This document shows, piece by piece, positions 1 through 7,209 of a stretch of 64,000 bases of DNA. The notes below the pieces were generated by a model. That model saw only the letters and a program-made list of their open reading frames with translations, was not told where the DNA came from and searched no databases. Source of the DNA: Sphingomonas ginsenosidimutans. GTDB taxonomy: Bacteria > Pseudomonadota > Alphaproteobacteria > Sphingomonadales > Sphingomonadaceae. The DNA lies in NCBI RefSeq assembly GCF_002374835.1, contig NZ_NWVD01000007.1, positions 62,001 through 126,000 on the forward strand. The letters are read 5' to 3'. The translations under genes and the position numbers were made by a program. Every line of letters starts with the position of its first letter. The first letter of the stretch is position 1.

Positions 1-1117
1 GCAGCACGCCGCCGACGACGCCGGGCAGCGCGGCGGGGACCAGCACCTTCTTGATCGTTTCCGACGGGGTGGCGCCCATCGCCAGGCTGCCGTCGCGCAT
101 CGCATCGGGGACGGCGGACAGCGAATCGTCGGCCATCGAAGAGACGAACGGGATGATCATCACCCCCATCACCACGCCGGCCGCCAGCGCGCTTTCCGAA
201 CTGGCCCAGCGAACGCCGATCGCCACGCCCAGATCGCGCACCGCCGGCGCGACCGTCAGCGCCGCGAAATAGCCGTAGACGACGGTCGGCACGCCCGCCA
301 GGATCTCCAGCAGCGGCTTCATCCAGCGGCGTGTGGTATGGCGCGCATATTGGGTGAGGTAGATGGCGCTGAGCAGCCCCAGGGGGATCGCCACCGCCAT
401 CGCGATGATCGCGCCGATGAAGAACGTCCCCCAGAACAGCGGCACCGCACCCAGGCTGGCGCCCGGATCGCGCGCGTCGATGACCTGCGGGCTCCAGTGC
501 GTGCCGAGCAGGAAATCGCCGATCGGCACGATACGGAAGAAGCGCGCGCTTTCGAGCAACAGGCTGGCGACGATGCCGATCGTCGTCAGGATCGCGATCA
601 GCGAGGCGCCCAGCAGCAGCCCCATGATGACGCGCTCGACCTGCGTGCGCGCCGAGAAGGCGGGGCGCACCTGGAGAAAGGCGAACGCCCCGCCGGCGAA
701 GGCGAGCAGCAGTGCGGCGGCGGTGGCGATCCAGTCGAAGCGCGCCTGCGCCGCGGCATAGGCGGGGGCCAGCACCTCGGACAGCGGGTGGAAGGCACCG
801 TACCCGCTCCCCTCCGCCAGCCGCCGTGCCTCCGACAGGACGGCGGCGCGATCGAAGCCGGGCGGCGGCAGCTGCGCAGCGCCGGGGGTGGCGAGCACCG
901 CGTCGGTGACCAGCGCGGGCGAAGTGAAATGCCACACCGCCAGGAACAGCAGCGGCGGCAGCAGCGTGCACAGCACGACGAACCAGCCGTGATGCTGGGG
1001 CAGCGAACTGAACCGCTGCGTCGTGCCGGCACGGAAACGCAGCGCGCGGGCGCGGGCGGTGACCCAGCCGATCAGCGCCAGCGCGGCGATCAGGAAGACG
1101 AGCGCGAGCGGCGACAT
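1..1117 (-). CDS. pstC: Phosphate ABC transporter permease PstC (3' end outside window)
   Basis: This is the inner-membrane permease of the high-affinity phosphate importer PstSCAB. About 372 codons are visible; the C-terminus lies beyond base 1. Reading the minus strand from ATG at 1117 gives an N-terminal membrane helix, a second helix, a long loop of about 100 residues, and then the conserved permease core, including an EILAGVPTVVYGYFA stretch and a segment ending in SLAMGATPSETIKKV, the cytoplasmic loop that contacts the ATPase. The long N-terminal extension is of the kind seen in alphaproteobacterial PstC. The start codon shares one base with the pstS stop (TAATG), so translation is probably coupled. 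pstA, pstB and phoU are expected just outside the window but cannot be seen. Confidence 0.9.
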   Translation of the reverse strand, partial: MSPLALVFLIAALALIGWVTARARALRFRAGTTQRFSSLPQHHGWFVVLCTLLPPLLFLAVWHFTSPALVTDAVLATPGAAQLPPPGFDRAAVLSEARRLAEGSGYGAFHPLSEVLAPAYAAAQARFDWIATAAALLLAFAGGAFAFLQVRPAFSARTQVERVIMGLLLGASLIAILTTIGIVASLLLESARFFRIVPIGDFLLGTHWSPQVIDARDPGASLGAVPLFWGTFFIGAIIAMAVAIPLGLLSAIYLTQYARHTTRRWMKPLLEILAGVPTVVYGYFAALTVAPAVRDLGVAIGVRWASSESALAAGVVMGVMIIPFVSSMADDSLSAVPDAMRDGSLAMGATPSETIKKVLVPAALPGVVGGVL

Positions 1118-2169
1118 TATTTCAGCTCCGCCGGGTCGAGCGCGATCTCGCCTGCGACGATCGCGGCCGACCGCCGCTGGATCGCCGCCGGCGCGGCGAT
1201 CAGCCCGCGCTTCACCAGCGGCCCGCCGCGATCCCATGCCTGCGCATATTGGCGCAGGAAGGCGCGCAGGCCCGGGATGGCGCGCAGATGCGCCTTCTTG
1301 ACGTAGATGTAGAGCGGGCGCGCGCCGGGATAGGCGCCCGATGCGATCGTGTCATAGGTGGGGGCGACCCCGCTGATCGGCACGCCGTCCACCGCACGGG
1401 CATTCTCCTCCAGATAGCCGTAGCCGAAGATGCCGAGCGCGTTGGGATTGGATTGCAGCTTCTGGACGATCAGATTGTCGTTCTCGCCCGCGTCGATATA
1501 GGCGCCATCCTCGCGCACGCGCAGGCAGCGCGCGTTGAAGGCGTCGGGCGTGTGGTCGCGTACCGCCTTCATCGCCGGGTCCACCGCCTCGCACCCCGTC
1601 GCCAGGATCAGTTCGGCCAGCGCATCGCGCGTCCCGCTGGTCGATGGCGGGCCATAGACCTGGATCGGCACCGCGGGTAGCGCCGGATTGACGTCGCGCC
1701 ACGTCCGCGCGGCGTTGCGGCGCCCGCCAGGCGCGGCGGCGAGCGCGCGATAGATGTCGGCGGGGGTCAGCGCCATCTTCGGCCCGTTGCGCGCCTCCGC
1801 GAAGGCAATGCCGTCGATGCCGATCTGCACCTCCAGCACGCCGTCAACGCCGTTGCGCACGCACGTGTCGTACTCGCCGCGCTTCATGCGCCGCGACGCA
1901 TCCTCGATATCGGGATGGGCGGCGCCGATACCGGTGCAGAACAATTTCATCCCCGCGCCGGTGCCGGTCGATTCGATTACCGGCGGGCGTGCCTGCGGGT
2001 TGTTGGCGAGATATTGTTCGGCGACGATCGTGGTGAAGGGATAGACGGTCGACGAACCCACCGCGCGGATCTGTTCGCGCGACCCCGCACCGCCGCCGGC
2101 GGCCTGATCGACGCAGCCGGCCGCGCCGAGCGGCAGCATGGCTGCAAGCGCCAGGACCCAACGCGACAT
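1117..2169 (-). CDS. pstS: Phosphate-binding lipoprotein PstS
   Basis: This periplasmic receptor delivers phosphate to the PstCA permease. From ATG at 2169 the protein is 350 residues and begins with a short Arg, a hydrophobic stretch and a lipobox-like LGAAGC, so a lipid anchor at that Cys is likely. The mature part contains the phosphate-binding signature around AVGSSTVYPF and a second loop with ESTGTGAG and STSGTRDAL, all typical of the family. An in-frame ATG at 2229 would give 20 extra residues, but it lies inside the Pho box (2223-2251) and would bury the signal peptide, so 2169 is preferred. It sits downstream of phoR and directly upstream of pstC. Confidence 0.93.
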   Translation of the reverse strand: MSRWVLALAAMLPLGAAGCVDQAAGGGAGSREQIRAVGSSTVYPFTTIVAEQYLANNPQARPPVIESTGTGAGMKLFCTGIGAAHPDIEDASRRMKRGEYDTCVRNGVDGVLEVQIGIDGIAFAEARNGPKMALTPADIYRALAAAPGGRRNAARTWRDVNPALPAVPIQVYGPPSTSGTRDALAELILATGCEAVDPAMKAVRDHTPDAFNARCLRVREDGAYIDAGENDNLIVQKLQSNPNALGIFGYGYLEENARAVDGVPISGVAPTYDTIASGAYPGARPLYIYVKKAHLRAIPGLRAFLRQYAQAWDRGGPLVKRGLIAAPAAIQRRSAAIVAGEIALDPAELK

Positions 2170-2222
2170 GAAACCCCCGAGCGGCCGACGGCCGGAATGG
2201 CGATCGTGCTGCAGGGGCGCAT

Positions 2223-2251
2223 GTGACATGGGCGTTACGGCTTCATGACAG
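2223..2251 (-). promoter_or_regulatory. Pho box upstream of pstS (three 7-bp repeats)
   Basis: On the minus strand three 7-base units follow each other with 4-base spacers: CTGTCAT (2251-2245), CCGTAAC (2240-2234) and ATGTCAC (2229-2223). The 11-base period and the match to the PhoB consensus (CTGTCAT-type direct repeats) indicate a PhoB binding site that activates pstS-pstC when phosphate is low. The site overlaps the last codons of phoR, so pst transcription can start independently of phoR. I see no convincing -10 hexamer and give none. Confidence 0.75.
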
Positions 2252-3490
2252 CGGCTCCGGCGCTGCCGATGCCGCGTCCCGGTCGCGGACGGCCGGGAGC
2301 GTCACCGTCACCCGCGTCCCCACGCCGACCGTGCTGGCGATATCAAGCCGGCCGCGATGCCGCTCCACGACATGCTTCACGATCGCCAGTCCCAGCCCGG
2401 TGCCGCCCAGCGACCGGCTGCGGCCCGCATCGACCCGATAGAATCGTTCGGTCAGCCGCGGCAGGTGCTCCGGCGCGATCCCGTCGCCTTCGTCCGCGAC
2501 GACGACCGACAGCTGGTCGGCACGTGGCGCCAGTGTCACCGTGACCGGCGTGCCATGCCGGCCGTATTTCATCGCATTGCCGATCAGATTGTAGAGCAGT
2601 TGCGACAATTGCCCCTGATCGCCGGGCACGCGCGGCAGGTCATCGGCGATGTTCATCGCGATGTCCGCGCCGCGATTGCCGTGCGTGGTCAGCAGCGAAT
2701 CGCGCACCTCGCGCGCGACGGCGGCCAGATCGACCTCGGTGCGGGGCGGGCGGAACTTCTCCGCCTCGATCCGCGACAGGCTCATCAGATCCTCGACCAG
2801 CCGCTCCATCCGCCGCGCCTCGTCGAACACGACGCCCAGGAACCGCTTGCGCAGGTCGGGGTCGTCCCCGGCCTCGTCGGTCAGCGTCTCGACATAGCCC
2901 AGGATCGAGGCGAGTGGCGTGCGCAGTTCGTGGCTGGCGTTGGCGACGAAATCGACGCGCATCCGATCGGCGGCATATTGGCCGGTCTGGTTCGACAGAT
3001 GGACCAGCCGGCTGTGCGGGCCGAGCTGCGACACGCGCATCTGCCACCGCTGGTCGAGCGTGCCGAGCCCGACCAGATCGACCGGAAAGGACGATCCGTC
3101 GGCGACATGTTCCGCCGCGCCGGGGTGGCGGATCGCGACGCGCGCATCCTCGCCCACGACATGGCTGCCCAGCAGCTGGCGCGCGGCGGCGTTGGCGACG
3201 GTGACGCGGCCGTGGTGCACGACCAGGATCGGCTCGCCGATCGCCTCCAGCGCGGCATCGACGGGCAGGTCGCCGTTCGCGACCGGTTCGTCGGCCCGAT
3301 GGTCCGGCGTCTCCTCCGGGATGGTGGCGATGATGACGACCAGCGCGGTCGCGCCCGCCATCGCCGCCAGCGCGGTCTGCCAGTCGTGGCCGGAGAGGAT
3401 GAAGACGACCACGCCCGTCGCGACCGCGATGGCGAAGGCAAGCCAGGTGCGAAGCGGAATCTCGTCGATCACGCCGCACGCGATAGCCAA
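2243..3490 (-). CDS. phoR: Phosphate regulon sensor histidine kinase PhoR
   Basis: This membrane kinase controls the response regulator PhoB. The 415-residue protein has two hydrophobic segments near residues 15-55 with almost no periplasmic loop, a PAS-like region at about 75-165 and a HisKA dimerisation domain with the H-box SHELRTPL, where His187 is the predicted phosphorylated residue. The HATPase domain follows, with an N-box (NLIGNAMKYG), DEGDGIAP and GGTGLGLA. The minimal periplasmic part is typical of PhoR, which senses phosphate through the Pst transporter rather than directly. The pstS-pstC genes follow immediately. The partner phoB is not in the window. The start is uncertain; Val7 is a possible alternative. 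Confidence 0.92.
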   Translation of the reverse strand: MAIACGVIDEIPLRTWLAFAIAVATGVVVFILSGHDWQTALAAMAGATALVVIIATIPEETPDHRADEPVANGDLPVDAALEAIGEPILVVHHGRVTVANAAARQLLGSHVVGEDARVAIRHPGAAEHVADGSSFPVDLVGLGTLDQRWQMRVSQLGPHSRLVHLSNQTGQYAADRMRVDFVANASHELRTPLASILGYVETLTDEAGDDPDLRKRFLGVVFDEARRMERLVEDLMSLSRIEAEKFRPPRTEVDLAAVAREVRDSLLTTHGNRGADIAMNIADDLPRVPGDQGQLSQLLYNLIGNAMKYGRHGTPVTVTLAPRADQLSVVVADEGDGIAPEHLPRLTERFYRVDAGRSRSLGGTGLGLAIVKHVVERHRGRLDIASTVGVGTRVTVTLPAVRDRDAASAAPEPLS

Positions 3491-3595
3491 TCGCGGGCGC
3501 GATGGGCAGTGGCTTCGATGCGGCGTCCCGTTGCGAAACAGTCGCGGTGCGGCGCGTTAGTGATATGGAAGGCGCCATGTGCGAGACGGAGCGGC

Positions 3596-4009
3596 ATGGA
3601 CGACCACAATCCGGACGACGGACCCGCCGGGCGGGGCGATTCGCCGACGCGGCGACGCGCGTTGCTGCTGGGGGCGGTCGGTGCGGCATCGGTGGTGTCG
3701 ATTCGCCCCGCGCTGGCGCAGGCGACCGGATCGGTGATGCTGTGCGAAATCCCGGTGCCCGATCCGCGGCGCAGCGGCAGTTTCATCACCAGCCAGGGCG
3801 ACGTGGTGCCCGCGGGCACCGCCAACGCCTTCGCCCCGCCGTTCAGCCCGCTGAAGGGCGAGGACGTGCGCCGCGCGATGGCGAGTGGCGGCAACCTGCC
3901 CGGTTACGATTACGATCGCAGCCGCGCCTATCTGAAATACGTGTCGCGGTTGCAGCGCGGGACCGCGGGTTTCACCTGTTTCGCATCGGTGCAGATGCTG
4001 CGGAAGTGA
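3596..4009 (+). CDS. Small Tat-exported protein of the HPr-rel-A type cluster
   Basis: I do not recognise a named family. The 137-residue product starts at ATG 3596 after an ACGGAG ribosome site. It has a twin-arginine-like signal: TRRRALLLG at about 18-26, a hydrophobic core and an AxA-type cleavage site ending PALA near residue 41. The mature part is about 95 residues, rich in Gly, Pro, Arg and Tyr, with two cysteines (Cys50 and Cys128) that could form a disulphide. Only 4 bases separate its stop from the GTG start of the PqqD-like gene, so it is probably the first gene of that operon and may be the substrate or export-side partner of the kinase and nucleotidyltransferase. That role is inference from position only. 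Confidence 0.65.
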   Translation: MDDHNPDDGPAGRGDSPTRRRALLLGAVGAASVVSIRPALAQATGSVMLCEIPVPDPRRSGSFITSQGDVVPAGTANAFAPPFSPLKGEDVRRAMASGGNLPGYDYDRSRAYLKYVSRLQRGTAGFTCFASVQMLRK

Positions 4010-4013
4010 CGGC

Positions 4014-4295
4014 GTGAGCGACGGCGCGACGCGGTTCAGCGCGCCGCCCGAGGGCTATCGCATCGTCGCGCTGGATGAACTGTCGGCGGTGTACCACCGC
4101 GCGTCGGGGATCACCCATGTCGTCGCGTCCCCGGCGCCCGAGATCCTCGATGCGCTGTCCGGCCCGGCGATGAGCGCCGAGGCGCTGCTGATGGTGATGA
4201 CGATCCGCTACGACCTGGCCGATGCCGATCCGGCGGCGCTGGCGGCGCGGCTGGACGAGCTGGTCGCGGCGGGGCTGGTGGTGGCGACGCCATGA
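4014..4295 (+). CDS. PqqD-like protein of the HPr-rel-A system (RiPP recognition-like fold)
   Basis: This 93-residue protein starts at GTG 4014. Its length and pattern fit the PqqD family: a short beta-rich N-terminal half ending near VVASPAPEILDAL, then a helical C-terminal half with an acidic L-D-E-L motif and an LVAAGLV end. PqqD proteins bind precursor peptides and present them to modifying enzymes. The immediate HprK-like kinase and nucleotidyltransferase neighbours match the family known as the HPr-rel-A system PqqD-related protein. The ATGA overlap with the kinase gene suggests coupled translation. No radical-SAM enzyme is nearby, so a role in PQQ synthesis is unlikely. Confidence 0.75.
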   Translation: MSDGATRFSAPPEGYRIVALDELSAVYHRASGITHVVASPAPEILDALSGPAMSAEALLMVMTIRYDLADADPAALAARLDELVAAGLVVATP

Positions 4296-5146
4296 AGCAT
4301 CAGTTCGCGATGCGCGTCGGCCCGGTCGGCTTTCGCATCGGCAGCGCGTGGCGCGCGCCGGTCGAGCAGCTGGCGGCGCTCTATGCCGGCTATCCCGGCG
4401 CGGATGTGCCTGATTTCACCGTGCGGCTGGGGCCGCCGTCGCCGTTGCGCCGCTGGCTGCGCCCGGCGGTGGCGCTGGCGGGCGACTTCACGTTGCCGGA
4501 CACCGCGCCGCTGCCGCTGGCACATGCGCTGCTCGCCGCCGAGATGGGGATGAACCTGCAGGTGGCGCTGGGGCATCGCCGGCACCTGCTGCTCCATGCC
4601 GCGGCGGTCGAGCGGGGTGGACGCGCGATCGTGATGACGGGCGAATCGGGCGCCGGCAAATCGACGCTCGCGACCCTGCTGGGCGCGCGGGGGTGGCGCT
4701 TCATGGGGGACGAATTCGTCCTGCTGGACCCGGCGACGGGGATGATCCACGCCTTTCCCCGGCTGGTCAGCCTGAAGAATCGGGCGATCGCGGCGGTGGC
4801 GGCGGCGTTGCCCGATGCGCGGTTCGGCCCGTTGCTGACCGGCACGCCGAAGGGGGATATCCGCCATCTGGTGCCCGACGCGCGCGCGGTGGCGGCGATG
4901 GACGATCCGGCGATGCCCGCGCTGCTGCTGTTCCCGCGTTTCGGTGAAGCGGCGGCGGTGCGCGCGGTGGCGGCGGGGGAGGCGTTCGTGCGGCTGACGC
5001 AGGCGTCGACCAATTATGTCGCGCTCGGCGAGCGCGGGTTCGACACGCTGACCCGCTTCGCGCGTGACGTGCCGAAGGTAGCGGTGGACTATCCCGACGG
5101 CGAGGCGGCGATCGCGCAGGTGGAGGCATTGTGGGCGGCGCTGTGA
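4292..5146 (+). CDS. HprK-related kinase A
   Basis: A 284-residue ATP-dependent kinase related to the C-terminal domain of HPr kinase/phosphorylase. The key features are a P-loop GESGAGKST at residues 117-125, a His at about 102 in LHAAAV just before it, and an acidic Asp140-Glu141 pair in MGDEF, the usual HprK order. The regulatory N-terminal domain of true HprK is absent, and no HPr or PTS gene is nearby, so it probably phosphorylates another substrate. Related HprK-like kinases tailor lasso-type peptides such as paeninodin. It overlaps the PqqD-like gene by ATGA and the nucleotidyltransferase by GTGA. The substrate is unknown. Confidence 0.85.
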   Translation: MKHQFAMRVGPVGFRIGSAWRAPVEQLAALYAGYPGADVPDFTVRLGPPSPLRRWLRPAVALAGDFTLPDTAPLPLAHALLAAEMGMNLQVALGHRRHLLLHAAAVERGGRAIVMTGESGAGKSTLATLLGARGWRFMGDEFVLLDPATGMIHAFPRLVSLKNRAIAAVAAALPDARFGPLLTGTPKGDIRHLVPDARAVAAMDDPAMPALLLFPRFGEAAAVRAVAAGEAFVRLTQASTNYVALGERGFDTLTRFARDVPKVAVDYPDGEAAIAQVEALWAAL

Positions 5147-6162
5147 CGCTGGCGGCGCTGCTGGCCGTTCCGGCCGAGGCGGGGGCGCTGTCGCCGGGCG
5201 ACTGGGCCGGCGTGATCGCGGCGGCGCGTGCCGAGCAGTTGCTGGGCGCGCTGGCGTGCCGATTGTCGGGGATCGCGGTGCCCGAACGGGCCGGCGCGAT
5301 CCTGCACGACGCGCGCGACATGGCGGCCGAATCGCGCCGCGCCGCGCTGTGGGAGGCGGAGATGGCGCGCCGCGTGCTGGCACCGCTGGGCGTGCCGGTG
5401 GTGCTGTTGAAGGGGACCGCGTTCGTCGCGGGGGGGCTGGCGGCGGGGCAGGGGCGGATGATCGGCGACCTGGACCTGCTGGTGCCGCGTGCCGCGCTGG
5501 CCGATGTCGAGCGCGCGTTGCTGGCGGCGGGGTGGGAATGGGCCAAGCCCAATGCCTATGACGACGGCTATTACCGGCGCTGGATGCACGAGCTGCCGCC
5601 GCTGCTGCACCGCGACCGCGACCGCTTGATCGACGTCCACCACACGATCCTGCCGCCCACCGCGCGGATCACCCCCGACGCCGACGCGCTGCTGGCGGGC
5701 GCGCATCGGCTGGGCAACGGCCTGTCGATCCCGGCGCCGGAGGACATGGTGGTCCACGCCGCGATCCACCTGCTGGCGGACGGCGACCTGGCGGGCGGAC
5801 TGCGCAACCTGTGGGATATCGACCGGCTGCTGTTCGAATTCGGCGAGGAGGACAACGCCTTCTGGTCACGGCTGCGCGCGCGCGCCGCGCTGCACCAGGC
5901 GGGCGGGGTGGTGGCGCGCGCGGTGCGATTGTCGCATGCCCTGTTCGGCACCGCTGTGCCCGAGGAGTGGGGTGGCCTGCGCCCGGGCGATGCGTGGTTT
6001 CGCCGCCGCCTGCTGGCGCGCGACGAATGGGGACGCGAAACCCGCGCCGCGACGCGCGCGGCGTTCTATATCCGATCGCACTGGATGCGGATGCCCCCGC
6101 CGTTGCTGGCGCGGCATCTGGCGATCAAGGCATGGAAGCGCGTCGCGCCCGCACGATCCTGA
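5143..6162 (+). CDS. Nucleotidyltransferase family protein of the HPr-rel-A cluster
   Basis: The protein resembles the NTP_transf_5 group of putative nucleotidyltransferases often found with HprK-like kinases in peptide-tailoring clusters. The visible signature is LLKGTAF followed about 20 residues later by IGDLDLLVP, whose two aspartates would bind metal. Downstream there is a helical region with ED-x-VVHAAIHL. I prefer the GTG at 5143, which overlaps the kinase stop as GTGA and gives 339 residues; an in-frame GTG at 5131 would add four. The 3' end overlaps the convergent VanZ-like gene by 38 bases. The transferred group and acceptor are not evident from sequence. Confidence 0.78.
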   Translation: MTLAALLAVPAEAGALSPGDWAGVIAAARAEQLLGALACRLSGIAVPERAGAILHDARDMAAESRRAALWEAEMARRVLAPLGVPVVLLKGTAFVAGGLAAGQGRMIGDLDLLVPRAALADVERALLAAGWEWAKPNAYDDGYYRRWMHELPPLLHRDRDRLIDVHHTILPPTARITPDADALLAGAHRLGNGLSIPAPEDMVVHAAIHLLADGDLAGGLRNLWDIDRLLFEFGEEDNAFWSRLRARAALHQAGGVVARAVRLSHALFGTAVPEEWGGLRPGDAWFRRRLLARDEWGRETRAATRAAFYIRSHWMRMPPPLLARHLAIKAWKRVAPARS

Positions 6163-6481
6163 CCACCACCAGCACGCCGACGATCACCGCGGTATCGGCG
6201 ATCCAGTCCATGATGTCGCAGTCGCGATGCAGCGACGGGATCGACTGCAGCACCTCGATCAACGCGCCCAGGAACGACAACCGCTCTCCGATGCGCAGCA
6301 GCGACTCGCGCGGGAAGGCCAGGCAGTAGAGGATCGTCAGGGTGCCGAACGCGGTCATGTGCTGGAATTTGTCGTTCGTGTGGCCCAGCACGGGCGGCGG
6401 ATGCGGCAGTAGCGCCATCACGACGGCGAAGATCGCCGCGGCGAGCAGTGCGAGACGGAACAGCGAGGTGTAACGGGTCAA
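6125..6481 (-). CDS. VanZ-like small membrane protein
   Basis: This is a 118-residue integral membrane protein with three or four hydrophobic segments. It has the HTNDKFQHMTAFGTL motif and a later DIMDWIADTAV segment, which resemble the VanZ-like family (conserved N-D-K-x-x-H and D-x-x-x-N/D positions). The role of such proteins outside glycopeptide resistance is unknown. The only plausible start that keeps the first helix is TTG at 6481, which overlaps the gph stop as TTGA, so the gene is probably translated with gph. It is convergent with the nucleotidyltransferase gene and overlaps its end. Confidence 0.65.
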   Translation of the reverse strand: MTRYTSLFRLALLAAAIFAVVMALLPHPPPVLGHTNDKFQHMTAFGTLTILYCLAFPRESLLRIGERLSFLGALIEVLQSIPSLHRDCDIMDWIADTAVIVGVLVVVRIVRARRASMP

Positions 6482-7146
6482 AGGCGTTCCAATGTCGGGA
6501 TCAGCTGGTCGAAGCCGTCGATGATCGCATCGGCCCCCAGTTCCTCGACCGGCTGCATCAGGAATCCGAAGCGGCAGGCGACGGCGGGGATGCCGGCGGC
6601 ATGTGCGGCGGCGACATCGAAGATCGAGTCGCCGACGAACGCGGCGGTCCCGCCGCCGCAGCGTTCGATCATCGCGTCGATCGGCATCCGGCTGGGCTTG
6701 CCGTTGCCCGGCCCCATCGTGTCGCCGCCGATGATGCAGCCGAAGCGGTCGGTCAGCCGCAGATCGCCCAGCACGGCGCGCGCGAAGCGTTCCAGCTTGT
6801 TGGTGACGATCGCCAGCTTGACGCCCATCGCGGCAAGCCGGTCGAGCGTGTCGAGCGCATGGGGATAAGGCTGCGTCAGGCGGGAGATGTTCGCCTCGTA
6901 ATAGTCCAGCAGGCGGCGGTGGAGCACGTCCAGTTCGGCATCGTCGCACCCCCCGGTCGCGGCCATCCCCTGTGCCAGCATGTGGCGCGCGCCGCCGCCG
7001 ATCATCGGCTTCACCTGTTCCACGGTCAGCAGCGGCCGGCCGGCGGACGCGAGCGCGTGATTGACCGCGGCGGCCAGATCGCCCGACGTATCGAGCAGCG
7101 TGCCGTCGAGGTCCAGTCCGATGATGTCGAAGCGAAGATGGGCCAT
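6478..7146 (-). CDS. gph: Phosphoglycolate phosphatase-like HAD hydrolase
   Basis: A 222-residue haloacid dehalogenase-type phosphatase, probably removing phosphate from 2-phosphoglycolate made during DNA repair or oxygenase activity. Motif I is GLDLDGTLLDT, with the nucleophilic Asp and the Asp two residues on. Motif II is the Thr in AIVTNK. A Lys follows in NGKPS, and motif IV is FVGDSIFD with the metal-binding aspartates. An alpha-helical cap lies between motifs I and II, as in Gph. It is divergent from glmU with 63 bases between the starts, an intergenic space that must hold both promoters. HAD substrate assignments by sequence are tentative. Confidence 0.82.
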   Translation of the reverse strand: MAHLRFDIIGLDLDGTLLDTSGDLAAAVNHALASAGRPLLTVEQVKPMIGGGARHMLAQGMAATGGCDDAELDVLHRRLLDYYEANISRLTQPYPHALDTLDRLAAMGVKLAIVTNKLERFARAVLGDLRLTDRFGCIIGGDTMGPGNGKPSRMPIDAMIERCGGGTAAFVGDSIFDVAAAHAAGIPAVACRFGFLMQPVEELGADAIIDGFDQLIPTLERL

Positions 7147-7209
7147 GTGGCGCCCGCGTTGCCCGCGCGCACTGGAATTGGCAAGCGGACGGTGGCAGGG
7201 CGTGCGATC

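Noticed and set aside
338..1306. Long plus-strand frames opposite pstC and pstS
   Set aside because: They are Arg/Gly/His-rich shadow frames of GC-rich genes and lack protein character, whereas the minus-strand frames give clear PstC and PstS sequence.
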